A stretch of 64,000 nt of DNA from Hymenobacter sp. GOD-10R (GTDB lineage: Bacteria; Bacteroidota; Bacteroidia; Cytophagales; Hymenobacteraceae): positions 5,153,001-5,217,000 of the forward strand of contig NZ_CP141184.1 in NCBI RefSeq assembly GCF_035609205.1, in the 5' to 3' direction. The notes below the pieces were generated by a model. That model was not told where the DNA came from, searched no databases, and saw only the letters and a list, made by a program, of their open reading frames with translations. Position numbers and translations under genes: made by a program. The stretch's first letter is position 1, and the number at the start of each line of letters is the position of its first letter. Positions 34,598 to 44,516 of the stretch are shown here, in pieces.

Positions 34598-36652
34598 ATG
34601 TTTCGCTATTTGAGCAGCGCTTGGCTGCTGTTTATTGCCTGCACAACATTTCACGTAGCACAGGCACAAAAACTAAAGGACCCAATTCAGTTTGGGGTAG
34701 TTGACGCTGCTGACTTTGCCACATCCGCTCCTGTGTCGAGTGCTGATAGCGCCGCACCAGCCGAAATTCTCTGTGACTTCGGCAAGTCGCGCATTGAGGG
34801 AGCCCGGGAGAAATTTCAAGTGGTATTCGAACGCGTGACCCGCATTCGAATCTTACGGAAAGCAGGCTACAGCTGGGCTACCGTGCAGGTCCCGCTCTAT
34901 GTAAAAGACAACAGCACGGAAGAGCTGCAAAAACTGAAGGGCATGACCTACAACTTAGTAGGCGGCAATGTGGTGAAAGACAAGCTAGATATCAATCAAG
35001 CAGGCTTCAAGGAAGTAATCGATAAAAATCATCGGCTGTACTCTTTCACGCTTCCTAATGTGCGCGAAGGCTCAATTATTGAGTTCAGTTACACCATCAA
35101 GTCTGACTTCCTGTTTAATCTACAAGACTGGCAATTTCAGCACGATATTCCGGTGCGCTGGAGCGAGTATCGGGTTGTTATTCCTCCGTTCTACCGCTAT
35201 AAGCAAACAGTACGCGGCTATTTACCCTTCGCGGTGGAGGAAAGTCAGATAGTCCCTTACACCACTTCCTACAGCCAAGATAGCCGCGACTCTTTCGGCA
35301 ACTCCTTTGGTAATTCCGGCCACAGTGCTTCTCTCTCTGGGCAAGCAGTACAAGTGCGTTGGGCTGTCAAAAATGCTCCTGCCTTTCGAGAAGAGCCCTA
35401 TATGACCAGTGCCAGCAACTACCGGCGTAGCGTTGATTTCGAACTAGCTGGTTATGACTTTTCTAGAAACGGCAACGAATACCATGATCTGACTGGCACG
35501 TGGGAGAAGATAACCAAGAGCCTGCAAGAGGAGGAACTCTTTGGCGTGTTGCTGAAGGAAAACGGGCCACTCACTGCTGAGGCGCAGTTGCTCCTAAAGA
35601 CGTTTGAAGGATCAACCGAACGCGCGGCGGCGGTATTGGCACTAGTACAACAGCGCGTGAAATACAACGGGCAGGAGCGCCTCTATGCGTCGCAGCCATT
35701 CCGCAAAACGTGCGAGCAACACCTAGGTAATTCTTCCGACCTGAACTTGCTGCTGGTACAAACATTACGCGCCGCCGGCCTCGATGCCAACCCGGTGCTA
35801 CTCAGCACCCGTCGACACGGGCTCGTACAAACCGACTTGCCTGAATTAAGCCAGTTCAACTACGTGGTAGCCCACGTGACGCTACCCGACAAGTCGGATC
35901 TGCTGCTTGATGCTACGGAACCTCTAGCGCCCGCTGGCTTGCTACCCGAGCGCTGCCTCAACGGTCAGGGTCGACTGATTGCCAACACTGGTCGTTGGGT
36001 GCCGCTGAAACCTGCCAAACGCTACATGCAGTTTACAACTGCGCAATTTACCATGAGTGATAAAGGGGGCTTGCAGGGCAAAATGCACCTAGAGTACGAC
36101 GGCTACGCCGGCCTGGAAACCCGCAAGCAAATATTGGAGCTAGGAGAGCAAGGTTACCAAACCCAGTTCACCCGCCGGTGGTCTGATTGGCACTTCACGA
36201 GCCCACTGACAGTAATGGAGTTGAAAGATCCCACGAAGGTTTTGAAGGCTGATGTGGCGCTTACCTTACCAGAACCAGAAGCGCCAGCTCCTCTGCTCTA
36301 TCTGCCTTTGGCCCAAACCTTAGGACAGCTCACCAACCCCTTCAAGCACGAGGAGCGGCAATATCCGGTTGACTTCAGCACGCTCCACGATTATATGCAG
36401 ATGGTAACGCTCACCTTACCCGCTAGCTATGCCGTGCAAGAACGACCAGCGGACATTGTGCTAGCCTTGCCCAATAATGGTGGCAAGTTCATGTACAACA
36501 TCACGCAACCTACGCCTGGCACGCTGCAAATCGTTTCCCGCTTGCAATTGCTCAAATCGGTCTACACGCCGGAAGAGTACGTGGCCTTGCGAGAACTCTA
36601 CAGCCGGGCCATTGCCAAGCATAGTGAAATGCTCGTGCTGCAACGCAAATAG
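34598..36652 (+). CDS. DUF3857/transglutaminase-like protein, catalytic Cys and His lost (paralogue 1)
   Basis: A 684-residue secreted protein. The signal peptide is about 1-23 (MFRYLSSAWLLFIACTTFHVAQAQ). A DUF3857 beta domain (about 60-280) is followed by a transglutaminase-core region (about 350-450) and a beta-rich end. The core reads HLGNSSDLNLLLVQTLRAAG and FNYVVAH where the active family member (38867) has YGDCKALSNY and FNHMVL, so the nucleophile Cys is Ser and the His is Tyr; the third position (LLDATEP) is kept. It is therefore probably a binding or structural protein. The next gene is a close paralogue 145 bases downstream. The whole set lies on one strand and may be co-expressed. 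Confidence 0.85.
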   Translation: MFRYLSSAWLLFIACTTFHVAQAQKLKDPIQFGVVDAADFATSAPVSSADSAAPAEILCDFGKSRIEGAREKFQVVFERVTRIRILRKAGYSWATVQVPLYVKDNSTEELQKLKGMTYNLVGGNVVKDKLDINQAGFKEVIDKNHRLYSFTLPNVREGSIIEFSYTIKSDFLFNLQDWQFQHDIPVRWSEYRVVIPPFYRYKQTVRGYLPFAVEESQIVPYTTSYSQDSRDSFGNSFGNSGHSASLSGQAVQVRWAVKNAPAFREEPYMTSASNYRRSVDFELAGYDFSRNGNEYHDLTGTWEKITKSLQEEELFGVLLKENGPLTAEAQLLLKTFEGSTERAAAVLALVQQRVKYNGQERLYASQPFRKTCEQHLGNSSDLNLLLVQTLRAAGLDANPVLLSTRRHGLVQTDLPELSQFNYVVAHVTLPDKSDLLLDATEPLAPAGLLPERCLNGQGRLIANTGRWVPLKPAKRYMQFTTAQFTMSDKGGLQGKMHLEYDGYAGLETRKQILELGEQGYQTQFTRRWSDWHFTSPLTVMELKDPTKVLKADVALTLPEPEAPAPLLYLPLAQTLGQLTNPFKHEERQYPVDFSTLHDYMQMVTLTLPASYAVQERPADIVLALPNNGGKFMYNITQPTPGTLQIVSRLQLLKSVYTPEEYVALRELYSRAIAKHSEMLVLQRK

Positions 36653-36797
36653 TTTCAGTTTGCACCTAGGCTATCAAGTAGCAGCCTACCTTTCGCGCCT
36701 TCTATAATCTTATAATGTATATTATTATATTTATCGTTACCAGTCCATGGTGTGCTTCCTCTCCTAGTTACTTCTCAGCTTACTATCACCTACCTTT

Positions 36798-38858
36798 ATG
36801 CAACTACGTTTATACCGTGAAGTACTTGCCCTTGCAGTACTCAGCGGGGCTACGCTCACGGCTTATGGCCAGGCCGATCCTATCAAGTTTGGCAAACCCG
36901 ATCCGCAGGATTTTGAAGCAAAAAACTTCGTCGCCGATAGCGCTGCCGAAGCTGTCGTTCTGTGTGATTTTGGCCGCTCGCGCTTTGCGATGGTCGACAA
37001 CGACTTCAAAGTGGTGTTTGACCGGGTCCTTCGCATCAAGATCCTGAAAAAGTCGGGCTATGACTGGGCAACCCTAAAAGTCCCGCTTTACAAGAAGGAT
37101 AAGCAGGAGGAGAAACTAACCAACCTGCGTGGCTACACCTACAACATGGTCAACGGGCAGCTCACTAAAGACAAGCTAGAGTCGTCAGCCGTATTCAGTG
37201 AGCAAACCAGCGTTAATAACTCTATCCGCAAATTTACGCTGCCCAATGTGCGGGTGGGCTCCGTCATAGAAGTAGCCTACTCCGTCAGCTCTGACTTCTT
37301 GTTCAACTTCCAAGATTGGCAGTTTCAGAACTCTATTCCGGTGCGTTGGAGCGAATACCGGGCAAGCATACCGGAGTACTTTGAATATAAGATGTTGATG
37401 CAAGGCTACGAAACGCTGGCCGAACAGGAGCGAACAGATGGTAGCGCACAATTCACGCTACGCTCTGCTGGTGGTTTCATAGAAGGAAGCAGTGCCTTTT
37501 CTGGTGGGGGCGGACGCCAAGCAGCTAGCTCCGAAACGGTTACTGCCCGAGTCACCAACTATCGTTGGGCCATGAAAAACGTACCCGCTTTCCTCGACGA
37601 ACCTTTCATGACGACAGCCGACGATTACGTCTCCCGCATCGATTTTGAGCTAGCCGGCGTACGTTGGCCAAATCAGCCTTACCAAAGCGTCGCTGGTTCG
37701 TGGGAGAAAATAAATACGAGCCTGCTAGAACACGAAAACTTTGGCACCCAGCTTAAGCGCGGTGGGTTCCTAAAGGAGAAAGTAGCAGCCATCATGGCTC
37801 AGCACTCCGACCTAGCCACACGGGTAGCGGCTATTCACCAGCTTGTGCGGCAGTCGGTGAAGCACAACGGCAAGAGTGGTTTTTATGCCACTAGCACGCT
37901 CCGGCACGCTTACGACCAGCATACTGGCAATGCCGCCGACGTCAACCTGCTGCTCATTGCTTTGTTACGCGACGCAGGCCTCGAAGCCAACCCCGTACTG
38001 CTGAGCACTCGCAGCAACGGCATGGTGAACCAAAGCCTACCCTTGCTTTCTAAATTCAACTATGTAGTAGCTCACGTGGCATTGCCCGAAAAGCAGGAAA
38101 TGCTAGTGGATGCCACCGAAGAGCTACTGCCCTGTGGCACCCTACCTACCCGCTGTTTGAATGGACAAGGCCGCCTAATTATGCCGCGCGCTCAGGAGTC
38201 GCGGTGGATTGATCTGCAGCCTACCCAGCGGTTTGTTGAATACCGCAAGGTAGAATTAAAGCTCGACGAACGCGGCGCTCTTACGGGCAGCGTGCACCAG
38301 GAACATGGTGGCTATTACGCCCATCATGAGCGCGAGCAGTTGCATACGCAGGGAGAGAAAAAGTACATGGAAGAGCTTGCGAAGCGCCACGAAGGATGGA
38401 ATGTGGGCAAATTCGCCTTTCACCAACAGGAAGATTTATCGAAGCCGTTAAGCTTAGATTATGAATTCGCAGTGACTGGCGCCGATGCTTCCGCCGGCAC
38501 ACTTTACCTGAATCCCTTACGTGAGTTCGACAGCGTAAAAAATCCTTTTGTACACGAGGATCGGCGCTTTCCTGTGAACTTTGGTGCGGCAATGGAGGAA
38601 ACTACGCTGCTTACTATCACCCTACCCACTGGGTACGAAACGGAGGAACTTCCCAAGCAAGCCATCATAGACTTACCCGACAATGGTGGGCGCTTTATGT
38701 ACAGTGCTACCAGTCAGAATGGTGCAGTACAGGTAGTTAGCCGATTGAATCTACGCAAGCCTGTGTATTCGGCCGAGGAGTATGCTAGCTTACGGGAGTT
38801 CTACACGCGCATGCTAGCCAAGCACGCCGAGCAGATTGTGGTTAAAAAGAAATCGTAA
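36798..38858 (+). CDS. DUF3857/transglutaminase-like protein, catalytic Cys and His lost (paralogue 2)
   Basis: A 686-residue secreted protein closely related to the preceding gene. They share long blocks such as SDFLFN.QDWQFQ.SIPVRWSEYR (gaps differ) and LNGQGRL. Signal peptide about 1-26 (MQLRLYREVLALAVLSGATL, then AYGQ). The transglutaminase core reads HTGNAADVNLLLIALLRDAG and FNYVVAHV, so again Cys is replaced (Ala) and His is Tyr. The pair is a tandem duplication with diverged sequence. Eight bases after its stop comes the catalytically intact paralogue. Non-enzymatic function is inferred from the lost residues. Confidence 0.86.
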   Translation: MQLRLYREVLALAVLSGATLTAYGQADPIKFGKPDPQDFEAKNFVADSAAEAVVLCDFGRSRFAMVDNDFKVVFDRVLRIKILKKSGYDWATLKVPLYKKDKQEEKLTNLRGYTYNMVNGQLTKDKLESSAVFSEQTSVNNSIRKFTLPNVRVGSVIEVAYSVSSDFLFNFQDWQFQNSIPVRWSEYRASIPEYFEYKMLMQGYETLAEQERTDGSAQFTLRSAGGFIEGSSAFSGGGGRQAASSETVTARVTNYRWAMKNVPAFLDEPFMTTADDYVSRIDFELAGVRWPNQPYQSVAGSWEKINTSLLEHENFGTQLKRGGFLKEKVAAIMAQHSDLATRVAAIHQLVRQSVKHNGKSGFYATSTLRHAYDQHTGNAADVNLLLIALLRDAGLEANPVLLSTRSNGMVNQSLPLLSKFNYVVAHVALPEKQEMLVDATEELLPCGTLPTRCLNGQGRLIMPRAQESRWIDLQPTQRFVEYRKVELKLDERGALTGSVHQEHGGYYAHHEREQLHTQGEKKYMEELAKRHEGWNVGKFAFHQQEDLSKPLSLDYEFAVTGADASAGTLYLNPLREFDSVKNPFVHEDRRFPVNFGAAMEETTLLTITLPTGYETEELPKQAIIDLPDNGGRFMYSATSQNGAVQVVSRLNLRKPVYSAEEYASLREFYTRMLAKHAEQIVVKKKS

Positions 38859-38866
38859 GCTTGACG

Positions 38867-40813
38867 ATGCGCTTCTCTAGCTTGTTTTTATTGAATTTAG
38901 GTATTGGCTTGCTCCCAACATTGGCAGCCGCTGCTAGTGGCAAGGAACCCCACTACCCTGTGGCAACGCTAGCCCCTGCGTTGCGCGAGAATGCGCATGC
39001 TGTCGTGCGCATGGCGGACGAAACGTTGCTCGTGAAATCGGCGGGACGCACTGTTCGCACCGTGCGGCGTGCTACTACGGTGCTCGACGATGCAGGGGCA
39101 GAGTGGGCTACCCAACTGGTGTACTACGATCAGCTGAGCAGCGTGAACTACCTCCGCGGTGCCGTGTACGACGCTGAAGGTCAACTCGTACGGCAACTTC
39201 GCGCTGCTGACGTGAAAGACTATGGTCTCTCCGATGGCTTTAGCCTAGCAACGGATGCGCGTGGTCGTGTGGCCGATTTGCGTCAACCTAGCTACCCTTA
39301 CACCGTCAGCTTCGAATACGAAGTAGCTTCCGATAACTCTTTGTTTTACAGCACCTGGCAGCCACAAGCTGATGAGCAACTCGCCGTGGAGCAGGCTAGC
39401 TTTCGGGTGCTTACTCCGGCCAGTTTACCGCTGCGATTCCAGGAGCGTCACTTGCCGAAAGGTGTAGCGGTAGCGCGCAGTCAGCAAGGCGACCTGCAGG
39501 TATACCAGTGGGAGCTGAAGGCGCTGACCGCCCAGGAGGAAGAACCGTATGGGCCGCCCCTATCAGAAATGGTACCGTCGGTAGCGACAGCACCCACTAC
39601 GTTTGAGGTGCAAGGCCACCCAGGCACGCTCACATCTTGGCAAGGCCTCGGGCAGTGGAACTACGATCTGAACACGGGCCGCGACGTGCTACCGGAAGCA
39701 GTGCAAACTCGCGTTGCGGCACTAGTGAAAGATGCCCCCGACGAACGCACGCGCATCAGCCGGGTATATGATTTCCTGCAATCCTCTACGCGCTACGTGT
39801 CGGTGCAGCTAGGCCTAGGTGGCTGGCAAACTATTCCGGCTGCTAACGTGAGCAGCACCGGCTACGGCGACTGCAAAGCTTTATCGAATTACTGCATGGC
39901 TTTGCTGAAAGCGGCCGGCGTGCAGAGCTACTGCGCGTTGGTGCGAGCCGACGAGCCGGATATTCACACCGAATTTCCGAGCAATCAATTCAACCACATG
40001 GTGCTATGCGTGCCCTTGAAGAAAGCCACAAAGCTGGATACCGTATGGCTGGAATGCACAAGTCAGAATAATGCCCTAGGCTACATGGGTAGCTTCACAG
40101 GCAACCGGCACGCCCTTCTACTCACTCCCGCAGGCGGGCAGCTAGTGCGGACGCCTCGCTACGGTGTCGCCGAAAATCGGCGCGAAAGGAGTGCTGACGT
40201 ATATCTGGATGCGCAAGGTAGCGCCACGGCCATGCTGCGCACCCGCCGCACGGGTTTAGAGCAAGACCAATTCAGCCAGCTCATGCACGGCCTAGACCCC
40301 GTACAGCAGAAAAAGAAGATTGCCGAGTCATTACCACTAAGCAACTTCAACATCACTAAGTTCGCCTTAACCAACGACGCCAAGGCACTCATCCCGACCA
40401 TCAACGAAACGCTAGGGTTGACGCTGCCACAGTTCGGGACGCCAAGTGGTCGGCGGGTGTTTTTACTCCCTAATTTGCTGAGTCGCTTGCCAGCAATCAC
40501 CGCTCCCGTAGGCGAACGGCAAACAGATATTTGGCTGGCGAGTGCTTACTCCCACGCCGATACTGTGCGGATTCATGTACCTGCTGGGTTCCAAGTTGAA
40601 AACCTGCCAGCTCCTGTGCAGCTTACTACCACGTTCGGTACGTATTCGGCCCAGGCGCAGAAGCTAGCAGATGGCACAATTCAATACGTGCGCAATCTTC
40701 GCATGCCACACACCCGTTTCCCACGCACCGACTACCCGGCATACGTCGAGTTCCGGCGCAAAATCAACGCAGCTGACAAGGCTCAATTGGTATTAGTAAA
40801 GACCGAAAGCTAG
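38867..40813 (+). CDS. DUF3857 protein with intact transglutaminase core
   Basis: A 648-residue secreted or periplasmic protein. The signal peptide is MRFSSLFLLNLGIGLLPTLA (then AAASGK). The DUF3857 domain is about 40-260. The transglutaminase core (about 290-400) keeps the triad: Cys in STGYGDCKALSNYC, His in SNQFNHMVLCVP, and an acidic residue in TVWLECTSQ. C-terminal beta domain about 440-648. Such proteins could crosslink or cleave peptide bonds at the cell surface. It differs from the two preceding paralogues, which have lost Cys and His. ATG 38867 is preferred; the TTG six bases earlier is weaker. A strong hairpin follows. Confidence 0.88.
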   Translation: MRFSSLFLLNLGIGLLPTLAAAASGKEPHYPVATLAPALRENAHAVVRMADETLLVKSAGRTVRTVRRATTVLDDAGAEWATQLVYYDQLSSVNYLRGAVYDAEGQLVRQLRAADVKDYGLSDGFSLATDARGRVADLRQPSYPYTVSFEYEVASDNSLFYSTWQPQADEQLAVEQASFRVLTPASLPLRFQERHLPKGVAVARSQQGDLQVYQWELKALTAQEEEPYGPPLSEMVPSVATAPTTFEVQGHPGTLTSWQGLGQWNYDLNTGRDVLPEAVQTRVAALVKDAPDERTRISRVYDFLQSSTRYVSVQLGLGGWQTIPAANVSSTGYGDCKALSNYCMALLKAAGVQSYCALVRADEPDIHTEFPSNQFNHMVLCVPLKKATKLDTVWLECTSQNNALGYMGSFTGNRHALLLTPAGGQLVRTPRYGVAENRRERSADVYLDAQGSATAMLRTRRTGLEQDQFSQLMHGLDPVQQKKKIAESLPLSNFNITKFALTNDAKALIPTINETLGLTLPQFGTPSGRRVFLLPNLLSRLPAITAPVGERQTDIWLASAYSHADTVRIHVPAGFQVENLPAPVQLTTTFGTYSAQAQKLADGTIQYVRNLRMPHTRFPRTDYPAYVEFRRKINAADKAQLVLVKTES

Positions 40814-40844
40814 GTTAAGCTATAACCGTGGCGGCCTACTTCAC

Positions 40845-40877
40845 AAAGCCCATCTGCGCACAGTAGATGGGCTTTTT
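40845..40877 (+). terminator. terminator after the DUF3857 cluster
   Basis: AAAGCCCATCT (40845-40855) pairs with AGATGGGCTTT (40865-40875) and is followed by further T. It lies 32 bases after the last DUF3857 gene, so the three genes form one transcriptional block with an end here. Confidence 0.9.
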
Positions 40878-41088
40878 CCGTGTAAAACCAGTTTATATTC
40901 AGCTCCAAGGCATAGAAAACGTCAGTTTCATTAAGTACTATTGGTATTTTATTAATAATGAGCACAATACCTTTCCAAAGCTTACACAATAAAATATCGG
41001 CATCATACTATAAAATTTGATTTTTCAGCAAATTACCCTCTATCTTGATGGGGCCTGATACTTCACAAATTATTCATTCGCCTCTATT

Positions 41089-43704
41089 ATGAAAACAACC
41101 TTTACCGTATTTACTGCGTGGCGCTCTGCTGTGTTAGCCGGGTTCTTAGGCATGGGGCTAGCTGTTCCGCAGCAAAGTTTGGCCCAACGAGTGCTCTGGG
41201 CTGATGACTCGCAAGTGCCCACGCAAGCACGCAACATAACGGCTTCGCTGCGGCAGTTTCGGTCCGTGACCTTCCAACTCGACGCTGTGCGTAGCGCCCT
41301 GCAAACAGCACCCGCAGCTGCCACAAACGCCGTACGCCAGTCGGGTACCGTTATTTCGCTTCCACTTCCCGATGGGTCTTCAGGGCGTTTTCGGGTGGCA
41401 GAGTCCGTTGTGATGGACCCGGCGCTGGCCGCTCGTTATTCAATGATCAAGACCTATGTGGCCGAAGGCATTGACGACGTAAACGCTACCGCTCGCCTTG
41501 ATGTAACACCAGCGGGCTTGCACGCCATGATTCGGTCGTTCAACAATATTGTTTTCATTGATCCGGCCGCCAAGGGGGATAATAGCCACCACTTGGTATT
41601 CGACCGGCGGGCCATGGACTTTGCCAGTCAGCAACGCACGTGCTACACCAGTGAAGTATCTACGGCGACGGCTTTGACGCCGGCCTCCGTACTGGCACCC
41701 AACGGTGATATCCTGCGCACCTACCGCTTGGCGCTGTCGTGCACGGGAGAGTATGCTATCAACAAATCTGTGAATGCTACCGCCCCTACCAAGGCGGAGG
41801 CGCTGGCTGGTATTGTATCATCAGTGAACCGCGTAACGGGCGTGTACGAGCAAGAGCTAGCTATCCGCTTGGTACTCATCCCTACTACCGATCAAGTTAT
41901 TTACCTGGATCCGGCCACTGACCCCTACACCAACCTGAGCAACGGTGCAACGCTCACGACCAACCAAGCCACAATTGATAACGTTATTGGAACGGCTAAC
42001 TATGACATCGGGCACATCTTCAACACGGCCGATGGCGGCATCGCCGGGCTAGGTGTAGTGTGCCGGGCCGGCCAAAAAGCGCGAGGTTCCACGGGTTTAC
42101 CTAACCCCACTGGCGACGCTTTCGATATTGACTACGTGGCACACGAAATGGGTCACCAGTTTGGCGGCAACCACACCTTCAATGGCAACTTAGGCTCCTG
42201 CGCCGGTGGCAACCGCTCGGCCGCCAACGCTTATGAGCCGGGCAGCGGCACGACTATCATGGCCTACGCTGGCATTTGCGGCGCTAACAACACACAGTCG
42301 AACAGCGACCCGTACTTCCATAGCCGCAGCTTCGACGAAATCACGACGTACGTACGGGGCAATGGCGCTTGTAGTGTGAACACGCCCACTGGCAACAAGC
42401 CGCCCGTCGTGAATGCTGGTTTGAGCTACAGTATTCCGCTCAATACTCCTTTCACGCTGACTGGCTCAGCCACAGACCCCGACGGCGACCAACTCACGTA
42501 CTCCTGGGAAGAGTTTGACCTAGGTCCGGCTGGTGCACCTACTGCTCCTACCGGCAACGCTCCTCTTTTCCGCTTCTTCCCGCCTACTCCTAACCCTTCC
42601 CGGACGTTCCCATCAGCTGTTCGGCCCAATGGTCAGCCGGGAGCCTTGCTTACCAACGTACCCGTTATCGGTGAAATCCTACCGAGCTACGCCCGTACGA
42701 TGAACTTCCGACTGGTGGCGCGCGACAACCGTGTTACGGGTGGAGCTGTTGATTATGCTACTACCACCGTTACGGCCGTTGAGAATACAGGTCCCTTTGT
42801 GCTAACGGCGCCTACTGCTGCCAACCTGACCTGGACGGCCGGCATTCCGCAGCAAGTGACCTGGGATGTGGCTAATACCACAGCAGCACCCATCAATGCT
42901 GCACGGGTTAACGTGCTGCTCTCTACTGATGGAGGTCGTACGTTTTCCATTGTGCTGCTAGCTGGTACGCCTAACGATGGCTGCGAGTATGTGACGGTTC
43001 CACCGATTTACGGCAACATTCCAGCCGCTCGTATCAAAGTAGAAGCCGCCGGTAACATCTTCTTCGATATTTCGGACAACAACTTCGCCGTGCAGGTGTC
43101 TACTACGCCCACGTTCTTCCTCAGCCCGGCCTGTGCGCCGGCTGGTGGCTTGGCCGTGTGCCCAGGCAGCGCCGTTACGGTACCAATGGCCGTTGGGCAA
43201 TTCCAGAACTTTAAAGGACAAGTGACCCTGACCGCTACGGGCTTACCTGCTGGTGTCACTGCCACGTTTACGCCTAGCTCGCTGCTGGCTGGCAACAGCA
43301 CGCAACTGCTCCTCAGCACGACGGCGGCCGTCACGCCAGGTACCTACCCCATTACCGTGACGGGCACTAGCGGCAGCATCACCCAGAGCAAGATTATTCC
43401 CTTAACGGTGTCGGTTACAGCTTGCCCGCTAGCGACGGTTACGCCAGGTATTCTGAAAGGCGTAGACGTTTATCCGAACCCCAGCGCTGGCGTGTTCCAG
43501 GTGCAAATCAACAACGCGCAGCGGGGTGCGGTGCAGCTGCACGTAACTGATGCCCTCGGCCGGACGATGCTCAGCCAGAAGCTCACTAAAAACGGGGCAG
43601 CTCTGCAGCATACCATCGACCTAAGCCAGTTGGCTAACGGCGTTTACCAGCTTCACCTAGCCCTCCCCGACGGCTCAACGGTTACGCGTTTGCTCAAGCA
43701 ATAG
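41089..43704 (+). CDS. secreted metzincin metalloprotease (reprolysin/M12B-like) with T9SS domain
   Basis: An 871-residue secreted protease. The signal peptide is about 1-32. A propeptide-like domain (about 33-185) contains PLPDGSSGRF, VMDPALAARY and ARLDVTPAG, and ends near C185, a possible cysteine switch. The zinc domain (about 205-440) has HEMGHQFGGNH, the metzincin HExxHxxGxxH motif: H352, H356 and H362 as ligands and E353 as catalyst. PKD-like and beta modules follow. About 790-871 is the T9SS sorting domain (DVYPNPSAGVFQVQI, ending TVTRLLKQ). It probably acts outside the cell. A close paralogue follows at 44517, and a gene with only the propeptide lies between. Confidence 0.92.
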   Translation: MKTTFTVFTAWRSAVLAGFLGMGLAVPQQSLAQRVLWADDSQVPTQARNITASLRQFRSVTFQLDAVRSALQTAPAAATNAVRQSGTVISLPLPDGSSGRFRVAESVVMDPALAARYSMIKTYVAEGIDDVNATARLDVTPAGLHAMIRSFNNIVFIDPAAKGDNSHHLVFDRRAMDFASQQRTCYTSEVSTATALTPASVLAPNGDILRTYRLALSCTGEYAINKSVNATAPTKAEALAGIVSSVNRVTGVYEQELAIRLVLIPTTDQVIYLDPATDPYTNLSNGATLTTNQATIDNVIGTANYDIGHIFNTADGGIAGLGVVCRAGQKARGSTGLPNPTGDAFDIDYVAHEMGHQFGGNHTFNGNLGSCAGGNRSAANAYEPGSGTTIMAYAGICGANNTQSNSDPYFHSRSFDEITTYVRGNGACSVNTPTGNKPPVVNAGLSYSIPLNTPFTLTGSATDPDGDQLTYSWEEFDLGPAGAPTAPTGNAPLFRFFPPTPNPSRTFPSAVRPNGQPGALLTNVPVIGEILPSYARTMNFRLVARDNRVTGGAVDYATTTVTAVENTGPFVLTAPTAANLTWTAGIPQQVTWDVANTTAAPINAARVNVLLSTDGGRTFSIVLLAGTPNDGCEYVTVPPIYGNIPAARIKVEAAGNIFFDISDNNFAVQVSTTPTFFLSPACAPAGGLAVCPGSAVTVPMAVGQFQNFKGQVTLTATGLPAGVTATFTPSSLLAGNSTQLLLSTTAAVTPGTYPITVTGTSGSITQSKIIPLTVSVTACPLATVTPGILKGVDVYPNPSAGVFQVQINNAQRGAVQLHVTDALGRTMLSQKLTKNGAALQHTIDLSQLANGVYQLHLALPDGSTVTRLLKQ

Positions 43705-43729
43705 GCAACGTAGCTGGAATCAGCAAGTG

Positions 43730-43761
43730 AAAAGCGGCTCTCGAGGGAGAGCCGCTTTTTT
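43730..43761 (+). terminator. terminator after the first metalloprotease
   Basis: AAAAGCGGCTCTC (43730-43742) pairs with GAGAGCCGCTTTT (43747-43759) with a GAGG loop and T-run. It separates the protease transcript from the small propeptide gene. Confidence 0.9.
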
Positions 43762-43874
43762 CGTTTATATCTTAGTTAGCAGCAATGAATCTGCTCACGC
43801 TAACCGTTAGATGATCAACGTTTAGCTGTTGTCTGTTTTTCAGCGGGAATGCTTTTCGTTGCTTATATTTCATT

Positions 43875-44459
43875 ATGTATCAAGTCTTACCAGCTTCTTT
43901 ACTCCTAACGGGCATTTGGCTGGTGGCAGCAGCTTGCGCTGGCTCTTCGGGCTCAACTGAGAAGTTTTCCGAGGCAACTTCAGAAGTCCCCCTCGACTTT
44001 TGGCAGCTCACTCCTGCCACAGAAGTACAGCAGCTAGGTCCGCCGCGGTTTAATGCTCAGCGCTACGGCGTGATGACCCTAGCTTTAGACAACCTCTCGG
44101 AAGCATTAGCAGCCATTCCGAACGATGGGTCGCCGGGTCCGCTTGTTGCTTTTTTTCTGCCCGATGGTACACGCCGTGTGTTTCGTCTCCGCACCACGAT
44201 GGTGATGGCGCCTGAACTAGCTGCCCGCTACCCTGAGCTGCGCACCTACGCCGGCGAGATGCCAGCCCACCCCGAAAATCGGGCCCGGCTAGAGCTAACC
44301 CCAGCTGGGCTGCGGGCGTGGCTCCTATATGAAGGGCAGAACCTGCTCGTTGAGCCTTACCGCACCGGCGATACCATCCATTACATCTGCTTCGATAAAG
44401 CTAGCTTGCCTGCCGATAGCAAGCGCAACAGTAAAGAGGCTAGACTAGGAGGTAATTAG
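43875..44459 (+). CDS. stand-alone protease propeptide-like lipoprotein
   Basis: A 194-residue protein with no catalytic domain. The N-terminus is hydrophobic and ends at C21 in LVAAACAG, a probable lipoprotein signal (weaker than a canonical lipobox). Residues 95-175 align with the propeptides of the flanking metalloproteases: FLPDG (94-98), VMAPELAARYP (110-120), RTY (123-125) and ARLELTPAG (137-145) match LPDG, VMxPALAARY, KTY and ARL-[DE]-[VL]-TP-x-G there. It stops just before the region holding the Cys of the full-length proteins, though it has C172. There is no T9SS domain, so it would stay at the envelope. A role as inhibitor, chaperone or decoy for the proteases is inference. Confidence 0.8.
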   Translation: MYQVLPASLLLTGIWLVAAACAGSSGSTEKFSEATSEVPLDFWQLTPATEVQQLGPPRFNAQRYGVMTLALDNLSEALAAIPNDGSPGPLVAFFLPDGTRRVFRLRTTMVMAPELAARYPELRTYAGEMPAHPENRARLELTPAGLRAWLLYEGQNLLVEPYRTGDTIHYICFDKASLPADSKRNSKEARLGGN

Positions 44460-44516
44460 CCCTAACCTTCTTTCATTTGCGCCACACAACCTACTTGCTG
44501 ATAGTCTGCCTTCTTT

